The notes under the pieces were generated by a model, which searched no databases, was not told the origin of the DNA, and saw only the letters and a list, made by a program, of their open reading frames with translations. Source: Pelagibacteraceae bacterium AG-422-N09 (lineage in GTDB: Bacteria; Pseudomonadota; Alphaproteobacteria; Pelagibacterales; AG-422-B15). Taken from it: a stretch of DNA of 64,000 bases. Every line of letters starts with the position of its first letter. Position 1 is the first letter of the stretch. Shown in pieces: positions 38,162-47,031 of this stretch. The stretch spans positions 1 to 64,000 of the forward strand of contig QCMV01000003.1 in the NCBI GenBank assembly GCA_003213515.1, read 5' to 3'. A program made the position numbers and the translations under genes.

Positions 38162-38896
38162 ATGAACATTTGGAAATATTTAATAGCAGCTTCTTTAGGC
38201 AATATGATTGCAGGCCCTTTGGGTGCACTTGCATTTACTGCAGGTGCATACTTTCTTGGAAAGAAAACAAACTTTAGAAATCCTGGGGCTAACTTTAATA
38301 GTAATCAAGGTGTTTATGCTTTGGGGCTTGTTGTGCTCTGTGCAAAGTTGGCAAAAGCAGATGGAAGAGTCACTGACGATGAAATAAGAAAATTCAAAAA
38401 AATATTTAAAATACCTCAAGAAAATATGAAACAGGTTGGAGCAATATGGAAAGAAGCTGCACAAACTAGTGCAGGATTTGAACCTTACGCTCAGCAGTTA
38501 AGAGACACTTTTTATCGAACTCCACAAATGTTAGAGCAAGTCATATTAGGCCTCTTTGAAATTGGATATGCTGATCATGATTTATCGGCTCCAGAACTAA
38601 AATATATAAAAAAAGTTAGCCAGATTTTTGGAATTGATCAAGTAACGTTCAATAGATTAAGAAATTCTCGACCTGAATTTGTTAAAGAAGACCCTTACAA
38701 GGTGCTTGGTGTTTCTAAATCTCAAACGTCTGCAGAAATTAAAAAAGTTTACAGAATTTTAGCTCGCAAAAACCATCCAGATATCGTTCGGGCAAAAGGC
38801 ATTACTGATAAAAGCCTTATTCAAAAAGCAAAAGAGAACTTTCAAAGAATTAATGATGCATACGAACAAATTTTAAAAATTAGAGGTGAAAAGTAG
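38162..38896 (+). CDS. DjlA-like protein: N-terminal membrane segment, TerB-like domain and C-terminal J-domain
   Basis: LAKADGRVTDDEIRKFKKIF; DPYKVLGVSKSQTSAEIKKVYRILARKNHPD (HPD motif). Confidence 0.87.
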   Translation: MNIWKYLIAASLGNMIAGPLGALAFTAGAYFLGKKTNFRNPGANFNSNQGVYALGLVVLCAKLAKADGRVTDDEIRKFKKIFKIPQENMKQVGAIWKEAAQTSAGFEPYAQQLRDTFYRTPQMLEQVILGLFEIGYADHDLSAPELKYIKKVSQIFGIDQVTFNRLRNSRPEFVKEDPYKVLGVSKSQTSAEIKKVYRILARKNHPDIVRAKGITDKSLIQKAKENFQRINDAYEQILKIRGEK

Positions 38897-38943
38897 GCAA
38901 AATTCCTATTCTTTTTTATCATTTTTAAATATGCATTTAGAGC

Positions 38944-38949
38944 TATAAT
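38944..38949 (+). promoter_or_regulatory. Candidate -10 element of a leaderless small-ORF transcript
   Basis: Consensus TATAAT with ATG six nt downstream (38956); -35 is weak. Confidence 0.4.
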
Positions 38950-38955
38950 AACAGT

Positions 38956-39105
38956 ATGGAATTTTTAACATTCATTGCTGTCTGCGTATTAATTTATCTT
39001 GTTTATTTAATTCGACAGGACTTTAAGGATCATTCTGTAAGGATTGAAAGTCAAATGCAGCGTGTTACTGAAGTTGTTATCAAGAATCAAGAAAAGCAAG
39101 AATAA
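38956..39105 (+). CDS. Small membrane protein (49 aa), absent from the ORF track
   Basis: MEFLTFIAVCVLIYLVYLIRQDFKDHSVRIESQMQRVTEVVIKNQEKQE*: one N-terminal TM plus a charged helical tail; TATAAT upstream. Confidence 0.5.
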   Translation: MEFLTFIAVCVLIYLVYLIRQDFKDHSVRIESQMQRVTEVVIKNQEKQE

Positions 39106-39231
39106 TCACTTCTTTTTACTCCAATTATTACGTTTTCTATTTCTAATTAAAGGTGGATACACACCTGTTGATAGATAAATTTTGACGAATCTGAGTTGTA
39201 AAAACCAAATTTTTTTTAACACTTCAATCAT
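39106..39231 (-). CDS. Small basic ORF (41 aa), absent from the ORF track
   Basis: MIEVLKKIWFLQLRFVKIYLSTGVYPPLIRNRKRNNWSKKK*; fills the gap before pdxH and abuts the 49-aa ORF. Confidence 0.3.
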   Translation of the reverse strand: MIEVLKKIWFLQLRFVKIYLSTGVYPPLIRNRKRNNWSKKK

Positions 39232-39303
39232 TATTTTTGATAATGCATCTCATTCGCTGTTATTTCAATTCAATTTTTTTACAATTTGACTATAAGTAAA
39301 CTA

Positions 39304-39909
39304 ATGAGCAATAATATTTCTAATTACAACAACTGGTTAGATGCGTGGAATGATTTTTACGAAAAAGAAAGGGAATTAGTAGAACTCGATCCAAATGCCG
39401 CGCTTGTTTCTTCAGTCGATGCGGAAGGTAATCCAAACGCACGTGTTATACTCATAAAAGATGTATCAAACAAAGGCTTTGTTTTTTACACAAACTATCA
39501 GTCTCAAAAAGGTAAGGAACTTTTTCATAATAATAAGGGACACCTCACATGGTACAGTCGAACGCAAGGTGTTTCTATTCGTATTCAAGGTGAAGTACAA
39601 AAGATTGATGCTTCAATTTCAAACAATTATTTTGCATCTCGAGATCGTAATGCTCAAATTTCAGCAAGTATTTCTAAACAGTCAGAAACAGTTGAAAGCA
39701 GAGAAGTGCTTGATGCAGAATTTAAAAAATTTGCTGATGATTATGAAGGTAAAGAGATACCTAGACCTGATCATTGGGGAGGGGTAATTATACAACCTAA
39801 AAAAGTAGAAGTCTGGAAAAGTAGAGACGATTATAAAACAAGACTTCACGACAGGATTGTCTTTGCATTATCAAATGATCAATGGATTAAATCAAGACTT
39901 TATCCTTAA
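39304..39909 (+). CDS. pdxH: Pyridoxamine 5'-phosphate oxidase
   Basis: NARVILIKDVSNKGFVFYTNYQSQKGKEL, RIQGEVQKI, RPDHWGGVIIQPKKVEVWKSRDDYKTRLHDR. ATG 39304 preferred over TTG 39286. Confidence 0.93.
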   Translation: MSNNISNYNNWLDAWNDFYEKERELVELDPNAALVSSVDAEGNPNARVILIKDVSNKGFVFYTNYQSQKGKELFHNNKGHLTWYSRTQGVSIRIQGEVQKIDASISNNYFASRDRNAQISASISKQSETVESREVLDAEFKKFADDYEGKEIPRPDHWGGVIIQPKKVEVWKSRDDYKTRLHDRIVFALSNDQWIKSRLYP

Positions 39910-40838
39910 TGACTTACGCGAATATTTCTCAAAATGAGTATGGAGAAAAAATAAAAAAATCTTCCTTAATAACTCTTGGAGTTGTTCTTTTTTTAATTTT
40001 TATCAAAGCATTTGCGTATTTTGCTACTGGCTCAATTATAATTTTGTCATTACTTGCAGATAGTTTTTTTGATCTCATTATCACTCTAACTACATTTACT
40101 TTAGTTAGAATCTCATTAAAGAAAAATACTAATGAATACCGATTTGGTTATGGCAAAGCTGAAGCATTATCTGCTTTTATAGAGGGAATTATTATTTTAT
40201 TAATTTCAATATTTATACTTTATATGGCCTACCAAAACTTTATTGATCCTGAAATTACAATTATTAATTCCGAAATAGCACTTATTGTTATCGCAATCTC
40301 AATATTTGCCACTCTTATGTTGGTGAGGTTTCAAACAAGAATAATGAAAGACACGGCTTCATTAAGCGTAGAGTCAGAAAAGCTTCATTATCTTAGCGAT
40401 TTATTAACTAATATTGCAGCCTTTGTTGGAATTATGCTTGTGATGTTTGCTGATTTCTCAAGAGCGGATCCATTAATTGCTGCTTTAATTTCGATTTATA
40501 TGATCTATACAACAATTGCTATTTTTCAAAAATCAATTGCTGTATTAATTGATCGTGAAATTGATGATGATCTCAAGTCTGAGATTTTTGATATTGTAAA
40601 AAGCCATAACAAAGTTCTTGGATTTCATGATGTTCGTACTCGTCAAAGTGGATCGAGTAAAGGTAAGTTTTTTATGCAAATGCACATTGAGGTCTCAGAG
40701 CATGTAAGCTTAGAAGAATCGCACAATATTGCCGATCAAGTAGAAGAAAACATACTTAATAAATTTCCAGATGCTGAAATAATTTTACATGTCGATCCAA
40801 GTAATGTTATTGAGGAAAAAGAGTTTGTTGATGCATAA
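39909..40838 (+). CDS. Cation diffusion facilitator family transporter
   Basis: LLADSFFDLIITLTTFTLVRISLKKNTNEYRFGYGKAEALSAFIEGIIIL; HYLSDLLTN; C-terminal HxHxE-like domain. Confidence 0.9.
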   Translation: MTYANISQNEYGEKIKKSSLITLGVVLFLIFIKAFAYFATGSIIILSLLADSFFDLIITLTTFTLVRISLKKNTNEYRFGYGKAEALSAFIEGIIILLISIFILYMAYQNFIDPEITIINSEIALIVIAISIFATLMLVRFQTRIMKDTASLSVESEKLHYLSDLLTNIAAFVGIMLVMFADFSRADPLIAALISIYMIYTTIAIFQKSIAVLIDREIDDDLKSEIFDIVKSHNKVLGFHDVRTRQSGSSKGKFFMQMHIEVSEHVSLEESHNIADQVEENILNKFPDAEIILHVDPSNVIEEKEFVDA

Positions 40839-41316
40839 AATACTGATACCAATATTTCTTCTACTTTTTTCAATATTATCAACGTCTTCATCTGACCTTC
40901 CTGTTCCTCGATGGGTTTCATTAAAAGGTGATGCCAACTTAAGAAAAGGACCATTTCCTGAAGCGACAATTATTTATCGCTATCAGTTAAAAGGGTATCC
41001 AATGGAGATCATTAGGGATATCGAAGGCTGGAGGCAGGTTCGTGATCCGAGGGACGGAGTCACAGGCTGGATGGCTCATTTTCTTTTTTCAAGTAAAAGA
41101 TATGCATTAACATCAAAAGAACCTTTCAGTTATGGGTATGACAAACCAACCAAAAATAAGATCCTTGCTAAAATAGATCCTTTTGTTCATGCAAGAATTA
41201 ATAAGTGTGACTCAAGTTGGTGTAGGATTACAATCACAGATAATGAGAAAGAAATTAAAGTCTGGATCGAAAAAAATAATTTACTAGGAGTATACCCTCA
41301 CGAAATTATCAATTAA
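40831..41316 (+). CDS. Exported bacterial SH3-domain protein
   Basis: Signal peptide MHKILIPIFLLLFSILSTSSS; RWVSLKGDANLRKGPFPEATIIYRYQLKGYPMEIIRDIEGWRQVRDPRDGVTGWMAHFLFS. Confidence 0.8.
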   Translation: MHKILIPIFLLLFSILSTSSSDLPVPRWVSLKGDANLRKGPFPEATIIYRYQLKGYPMEIIRDIEGWRQVRDPRDGVTGWMAHFLFSSKRYALTSKEPFSYGYDKPTKNKILAKIDPFVHARINKCDSSWCRITITDNEKEIKVWIEKNNLLGVYPHEIIN

Positions 41317-41325
41317 TATTTATTA

Positions 41326-41727
41326 ATGATAAGAATTTTTTCTGTTCTAATTTTATTAATCTCTAATTCATTTGCAGATATACAAATAAGAAAACAAAAT
41401 GACCTATTTTGTTATGATGGTGATACATGCTATGTTATATATGAAGGAAAGAAAGATAAAGTTAGACTACTTGATCTAGATACTCCTGAAATTTCAAATC
41501 CTAAATGTGAAAAAGAGTATATACTTGGGATTGAAGCTCGTGAGTATATTAACCAATTAATTTCAGAAGGGAAAAGAATTGAATTTGAAACCGAATTCAA
41601 TAGAGACTTTTTCGGTAGAATCCTATCTTATATAATTGTAGATGGAGAAAACGTTTCAAAATTGATGGTCTCACACAGTTTAGGAGTTGTGTATGATAAA
41701 AATAATAAGAAAGACTGGTGTGAATGA
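41326..41727 (+). CDS. Exported thermonuclease (SNase-like)
   Basis: Signal peptide; YDGDTCYV..KVRLLDLDTPEI; NRDFFGRILSYI. Confidence 0.83.
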   Translation: MIRIFSVLILLISNSFADIQIRKQNDLFCYDGDTCYVIYEGKKDKVRLLDLDTPEISNPKCEKEYILGIEAREYINQLISEGKRIEFETEFNRDFFGRILSYIIVDGENVSKLMVSHSLGVVYDKNNKKDWCE

Positions 41728-41999
41728 GCAAAAAAAATAATCCTGTGAAAGATATTGATAAATTAAGCCATTTATTTAATCAAATAAATGAACCCATTGT
41801 TTGTGTTAAATGCTCTGATGAATTTACGTCAGGCCAGACAGATTCAAAGTCACTTCAGGACTACTCAAAATTTGATGTTGGATTTACAAATAGAGGATTT
41901 CAAATTTGGTGTAGGAGGCATAATGTAAATGTATGCCATTTTAAATTTGGCGATAAACAGCCTGAAGCTGACTTTCGTTGTCTTGAAAAAAGAAAATAA
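41724..41999 (+). CDS. Conserved hypothetical protein, possible metal-binding (CVKC, WCRRHNVNVCHF)
   Basis: 91-aa ORF overlapping the SNase stop by 4 nt; Cys/His-rich motifs. Confidence 0.6.
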   Translation: MSKKNNPVKDIDKLSHLFNQINEPIVCVKCSDEFTSGQTDSKSLQDYSKFDVGFTNRGFQIWCRRHNVNVCHFKFGDKQPEADFRCLEKRK

Positions 42000-42104
42000 A
42001 ATTTTTACTCTTGTTTTTTTTAAATCAATGATAAGATATGAATCAAAGCATGGGGCAAACCCCCTGATTTCTTGAAATGCAATGTTTTAAGAGGGAGAAA
42101 AAAC

Positions 42105-43532
42105 ATGACTAAAATAGTAATTTACGATTTAGAAACATCTGGTATTGACTCGGCTTTTTCATCAATTTTGCAAGCCGCTGCGGTGTGTGTGGATGAAAAT
42201 TTCAACGAAATAGATCGCTTTAATTTAAGGGGTAGAATGAAAAAAGAGTACCCAATTCCTCATCCAAAAGCGTTATTGGTAAATGATGTTGGTGTTGATC
42301 AACTAAAAAACCACGAAAATTCTAATTTTGCTTTAATAAGTGAAATTCAAAATAAATTTCTTTCTTGGGGAGAGTGTTTATTTATAGGATATAACTCTAT
42401 CGGATTTGATGAGCATCATTTACGCCAAAGCTTTTATCAATCTGCGTTACCACCTTATTTAACCAACACTAATGGTAATAAAAGAGGAGACGCATTAAAA
42501 CTATTACATACTGCCGCTGCATCACACCCAAATGCTTTTGTTAGACCTATCAGTGACGATACAGGAAGACCAACATTTCAATTATCTGAGTTTGCAAGAG
42601 TAAATAACATTTCGCAGGAAAAAGCACATGATGCTTTATATGATGTTGAGGCAACATTAGAAGTTTGTAGGCTCATAAAGGAAAGATGCTCTGATGTTTG
42701 GACTGCCTCTTTACAGACTGCATCAAAGGGAGATGTATATAGTAAGATGGATCAAGATAAAGTTTTTTGCGCAAGTCGCTTTTTTCGGGGGAAAGAATAT
42801 ACTCATGGAATTACATTTTTAACAAAAAACCCTACTTATGAGAATCATATTTACTGCTTTGATTTAAAATTTGATCCAGAATTAGTTTTTGACCTTGATC
42901 GAGTAGAGCTAAAGAAGTTATTTAAAGGAAAAGGAAAATGTTTTCACATTGTTAAAGCCAATGAACAACCCATTCTCTTAGATGAAAAATATCTTTATCA
43001 GACAGATGAATATAAGGATCAAGATCCTGAAATTATAAATAAAAGAATGAAAATGATTAGGTCTAACAAAACATTCATTGAGAAATTTCAAAATCTATTA
43101 ATAGATATGCAAGATGACAGAGATCTAAGTCAGGATCAGAGTGAAAAATTAGTGGAAAAGCAAATTTATGATGGATTTCCTAATGCAAAAGATAATTATC
43201 TAATGCAAGATTTTCATGCTGCTTTGCCTGAAAAGAAATATGAAATATCTGAAAAAATAAGTGATAGAAGATGTAAAGAGTTTGCAAAAAGAGTTATGTA
43301 TAATCAATTTCCTGATTTTTTACCTAAAAATGAATTAAAAAAAAGAGACATAGCCGTTGCCAAGAACCACCTTACTTTAGACGACAAGCCATGGTGTACA
43401 ATACCTCAAGCTCAGAGTGCTATAGATGATCTAAGAGAAACCGAGGAAGATATAGATCTTAAAAGGTTGGATGAGATAGATGAATATGTTCAAAGTCTTT
43501 CAGAAAAATTTGAAACAATTGTAAAAGGGTAA
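42105..43532 (+). CDS. sbcB: Exodeoxyribonuclease I
   Basis: IVIYDLETSGIDSAFSSILQAAAV, FIGYNSIGFDEHHLRQSFY, NNISQEKAHDALYDVEATLEVCRLI (DEDD exonuclease). ATG 42105 preferred over 42072. Confidence 0.9.
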   Translation: MTKIVIYDLETSGIDSAFSSILQAAAVCVDENFNEIDRFNLRGRMKKEYPIPHPKALLVNDVGVDQLKNHENSNFALISEIQNKFLSWGECLFIGYNSIGFDEHHLRQSFYQSALPPYLTNTNGNKRGDALKLLHTAAASHPNAFVRPISDDTGRPTFQLSEFARVNNISQEKAHDALYDVEATLEVCRLIKERCSDVWTASLQTASKGDVYSKMDQDKVFCASRFFRGKEYTHGITFLTKNPTYENHIYCFDLKFDPELVFDLDRVELKKLFKGKGKCFHIVKANEQPILLDEKYLYQTDEYKDQDPEIINKRMKMIRSNKTFIEKFQNLLIDMQDDRDLSQDQSEKLVEKQIYDGFPNAKDNYLMQDFHAALPEKKYEISEKISDRRCKEFAKRVMYNQFPDFLPKNELKKRDIAVAKNHLTLDDKPWCTIPQAQSAIDDLRETEEDIDLKRLDEIDEYVQSLSEKFETIVKG

Positions 43533-43535
43533 GAA

Positions 43536-44462
43536 GTGGAAAATTATTTTATTATTTTATTCTTAATTTTTATCGCTGCTTTAGTAGGATTTTTTTTCGG
43601 TTATAGAAATAAACCACAAAATTCTGAAACAGGACTTGATGAAATATATAAAAAAATTGAGGAAGAGAGTCTCAAATGGGATGAAAGGTATAAGCCAGTA
43701 AAGGATTTATCGACTGCACTTAAAGGCGGTACACGCCGAGGAAAACTAGGTGAAATTGCTCTTGAGGTACTTCTAGAGAATGCACAATTACCAAAAAATA
43801 TAGTATTTGAAAGAAACAAAAGATTTGAAGATGATAATTATAAAGTTAAAGAGCCTGATTTCATAATCAATTTACCGGATGAAAGAAAAATTGTTATCGA
43901 CTGTAAATTCTCATTTGATGATTGGGATAGATATAATCGTTCTATAGAAGATGGAGAGTCTAAAAGTCAAACCGAGACCTATCATAAAGAATATATCAGA
44001 TCGATAAAAAAAATGATCGATGATACAAACGAACGCGAGTATCATAAACTCCCAAAAATTAAGACTATCGATTCAACGATTATATATTTTCCATTAGCAA
44101 ATACCTTTGAGTCTTTTGAAGATCGCTTTCAGGAAATCTTAGAATATGCACACAAAAAAAATGTACTTTTAGCGAATCCAACAATTATTTTATATATAAT
44201 CAATATAGTAAAAAGACTTTGGTCTCAGGAAATAAGAGAAAAAAATAATGATTTAGTAAAGACACATGTTGAAAAAATTTATGATCAAATTGCCAACTTA
44301 GATCTAACAATAGAGAAGAATATTAAAAATTTAGAAAATGTTACAGAGGAAACAAAAAAAATTAGAGGTAAGCTGAGAGGAGATAAAAATAGCATAGTTG
44401 AGTTGGCAAAAAGGATTATTGATCTTGTAATGGGCACGCCAAAAAAGAAGATGGACGATTAA
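43536..44462 (+). CDS. rmuC: DNA recombination protein RmuC family
   Basis: GTRRGKLGEIALEVLLENAQLPKNIVFERN; PDFIINLPDERKIVIDCKFSFDDWDRY. Confidence 0.88.
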   Translation: MENYFIILFLIFIAALVGFFFGYRNKPQNSETGLDEIYKKIEEESLKWDERYKPVKDLSTALKGGTRRGKLGEIALEVLLENAQLPKNIVFERNKRFEDDNYKVKEPDFIINLPDERKIVIDCKFSFDDWDRYNRSIEDGESKSQTETYHKEYIRSIKKMIDDTNEREYHKLPKIKTIDSTIIYFPLANTFESFEDRFQEILEYAHKKNVLLANPTIILYIINIVKRLWSQEIREKNNDLVKTHVEKIYDQIANLDLTIEKNIKNLENVTEETKKIRGKLRGDKNSIVELAKRIIDLVMGTPKKKMDD

Positions 44463-44513
44463 AATAAATGAATAAAATCAATTATTTATATAAAAATAAT
44501 ACATGATTTAGCC

Positions 44514-44542
44514 TTGACTTTAACTGTTCTCATACATAAATT
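44514..44542 (+). promoter_or_regulatory. Predicted trxA promoter
   Basis: -35 TTGACT 44514-44519, 17-nt spacer, -10 TAAATT 44537-44542; AGGGAAGGA SD before ATG 44570. Confidence 0.55.
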
Positions 44543-44569
44543 ACAGACAACTTTAGGGAAGGAATCACT

Positions 44570-44893
44570 ATGGCAACTATTAATGTAACAGACGCATCTT
44601 TTGAAGAAGAAGTTTTGAAATCAGATAAGCCTGTTGTGCTTGATTTTTGGGCACCTTGGTGTGGACCCTGTAAACAAATTGGCCCATCTCTTGAAGAGAT
44701 TTCAGATGAAATGGCTGATAAAATTACCGTCGCTAAAATTAATATTGATGAAAACCCTAATACACCTACACAGTTTGGTGTTAGAGGAATCCCAACTATG
44801 TTAGTTTTTAAGAATGGTGAGGCTGCTGCAACAAAAGTAGGAGCGGTATCTAAAACTGCAATCGTTGAGTGGATTGAAGACTCAATCGCTTAA
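44570..44893 (+). CDS. trxA: Thioredoxin
   Basis: VVLDFWAPWCGPCKQIGP; GVRGIPTMLVFKNGE. Confidence 0.97.
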   Translation: MATINVTDASFEEEVLKSDKPVVLDFWAPWCGPCKQIGPSLEEISDEMADKITVAKINIDENPNTPTQFGVRGIPTMLVFKNGEAAATKVGAVSKTAIVEWIEDSIA

Positions 44894-46176
44894 TTCATTT
44901 CTAAAACTTTTCCAGCTAAATATAAAGATCCACATATTAGGATACGTGCATTCTGGTAATTATTATTTAAATTAGCCAATGCTTCCTGAATTGAGTCGGC
45001 TCTATTTACATTTTCATAATACTTTTTAAGCCCAGCATATAATTCATTTGAATCAATTGCATTTTCTTCATTTGGTATCGTAATAACAGTAATAGCCTCA
45101 ATTTTATCAAACTTGCTTAAATAACTAATTGGATCTTTTGTATTGATCATTCCTAAAATTATACACAACTTTTTATTCGCAAGCTTACTAATTGTTTCAT
45201 TTAGATTACTCGCAGCGTCTTCATTATGAGAACCATCTAAATACAATTCATTTGATGGAGCTATAGTAGATCCCAATTTACCATCAGATATCTTTTCCAT
45301 TCTTCCTGGAAAGTAAGTTTTATTATGAAAATTTTTAGAGACAAAAGGATTGATATCAATATTTGGGAGCTTAGAAGCTGCAGCTAATGCAAGTCCAAGG
45401 TTTTTTTTCTGAAATACATTGTGTGTATTTAGCTTATCAAATTCAATTTTATTTTGGTTATCTTCATATATGAACTTCTCATTATGTTCCGTTAGGTTCC
45501 AGTGAATTCCATGGGCAAATATCGGAGCTTTTTTATACTCCGCCTGATCTATAAGCATTTCTCTTGCTTCTGGGTAAGGCTGATAACCAATAATAGCTGG
45601 GATATCACTTTTAATTATTCCAGACTTTTCAAATGCTATCATCTCAATGCTATCTCCTAAAAAATCCTGATGATCCCTAGAAATTGAGGTAACAACCGAA
45701 ATTGCAGGAGTTATTACATTGCTGCTATCCAGTCTTCCACCTAAACCTACCTCAAGAAGTGTATAATCAGCAGGGTTATTTGAGGCAGCTTCAAAAAAAG
45801 CGGTACTAGTTATTTCAAAGAAAGTAATCGGATCACTATGATTAAAATCTTTCACTTTATTTAAGACGGAATACAGCTCCTCATTTGATATTTCTTTATC
45901 CAGAAGCTGAAACCTCTCATTAAATCTAATTAGGTGAGGCGAGATATAGGCATTAGTCGATTTACTGTTACTTTTTAAGATGTCCTGAATAAATTTCAGT
46001 GTAGAAAATTTTCCATTAGTTCCAGCAATATGAACAATATTATTTATTTTATTTTGAGGGTTATCTAATTTTTCTAATAGGTTACAAACTCTATCAAGTG
46101 ATAAATCTATTCTTTTTGGATGAAGTTCAAGAAGCTCGTTTAAAAGCTTATCAATTTGTTCACTTGATATTTTCAA
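44890..46176 (-). CDS. folC: Folylpolyglutamate synthase/dihydrofolate synthase
   Basis: VHIAGTNGKFSTLKFIQ, AYISPHLIRFNERFQL, EVGLGGRLDSSNVI, YFPGRMEKI, LDGSHNEDA. Confidence 0.93.
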   Translation of the reverse strand: MKISSEQIDKLLNELLELHPKRIDLSLDRVCNLLEKLDNPQNKINNIVHIAGTNGKFSTLKFIQDILKSNSKSTNAYISPHLIRFNERFQLLDKEISNEELYSVLNKVKDFNHSDPITFFEITSTAFFEAASNNPADYTLLEVGLGGRLDSSNVITPAISVVTSISRDHQDFLGDSIEMIAFEKSGIIKSDIPAIIGYQPYPEAREMLIDQAEYKKAPIFAHGIHWNLTEHNEKFIYEDNQNKIEFDKLNTHNVFQKKNLGLALAAASKLPNIDINPFVSKNFHNKTYFPGRMEKISDGKLGSTIAPSNELYLDGSHNEDAASNLNETISKLANKKLCIILGMINTKDPISYLSKFDKIEAITVITIPNEENAIDSNELYAGLKKYYENVNRADSIQEALANLNNNYQNARILICGSLYLAGKVLEMN

Positions 46177-47031
46177 TTAGGCTACTCTTTTAAGTAATAA
46201 TGAAATTATTTGAGATAATTTATCTTTAAGTTCTTTTCTATGAACCACTTGATCTATAAACCCATGTTCTAATAGATATTCTGATCTTTGGAACCCATCA
46301 GGCAGAGTCTCACCTACAGTATTTGAAATTACCCTAGGACCTGCAAAACAAATTAATGCGTTTGGTTCAGCCAATGTAATTGATCCCAACGATCCAAAAG
46401 ACGCTGACACACCTCCACTTGTTGGATTTGTATTTACAACTATATAAGGCAACTTAGCATCTTTAACCATTTGACAAGCTATTGTTGTTTTTGGAAGTGA
46501 TTGAAGAGAATGCTGATTTTCATCCATTCTTGCTCCCCCCGAACAAGTGAATACAATTAATGGAGTATGGTTTGTGACTGAGTGTTCTGCTGCCTTAATC
46601 ATTGCCTCTGCAGCTGAAGCTCCCACAGAACCACCCATGAAATGAAAATTTTGAGCAGCAATAGTTACATTGATATTATTAATTTGCCCGTAACCAATAA
46701 GAAAACAGTCATCCATGTCTGTTTTTTGGCGAGCATCATTAAATCGCTCTTTGTAAGTTTTTAATGCTTTAAAATTTAGTGGATCAGTGAATCCAGAGGG
46801 ATATTTTATTTCTTCAAATACACCACCATCAAATAGATTTTTAAATCTTATACGAGGATGAATTTGTAAGTGTTCATCACAATTAGGGCATACGAAAAGG
46901 GTTTTTTCTAGATCACTCGAATAGAGCATTGTTTGGCATTGGGAGCATTTAATCCACGCATTTTCTGCGATATCTAAACTTTTTTTCTTTCTAGGAAATA
47001 CTTTTGAAATAGTTCTTGTTAACCAATTCAT
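46177..47031 (-). CDS. accD: Acetyl-CoA carboxylase carboxyltransferase subunit beta
   Basis: Zn ribbon CSQCQTMLYSSDLEKTLFVCPNCDEH; FMGGSVGASAAEAMIKAAE; CSGGARMDE. Confidence 0.95.
   Translation of the reverse strand: MNWLTRTISKVFPRKKKSLDIAENAWIKCSQCQTMLYSSDLEKTLFVCPNCDEHLQIHPRIRFKNLFDGGVFEEIKYPSGFTDPLNFKALKTYKERFNDARQKTDMDDCFLIGYGQINNINVTIAAQNFHFMGGSVGASAAEAMIKAAEHSVTNHTPLIVFTCSGGARMDENQHSLQSLPKTTIACQMVKDAKLPYIVVNTNPTSGGVSASFGSLGSITLAEPNALICFAGPRVISNTVGETLPDGFQRSEYLLEHGFIDQVVHRKELKDKLSQIISLLLKRVA

Noticed and set aside
38890-38918. Weak hairpin after the DjlA-like gene as terminator
   Set aside because: Only about five imperfect pairs (GTAGG/CCTAT) before the T-run; not strong enough to call.
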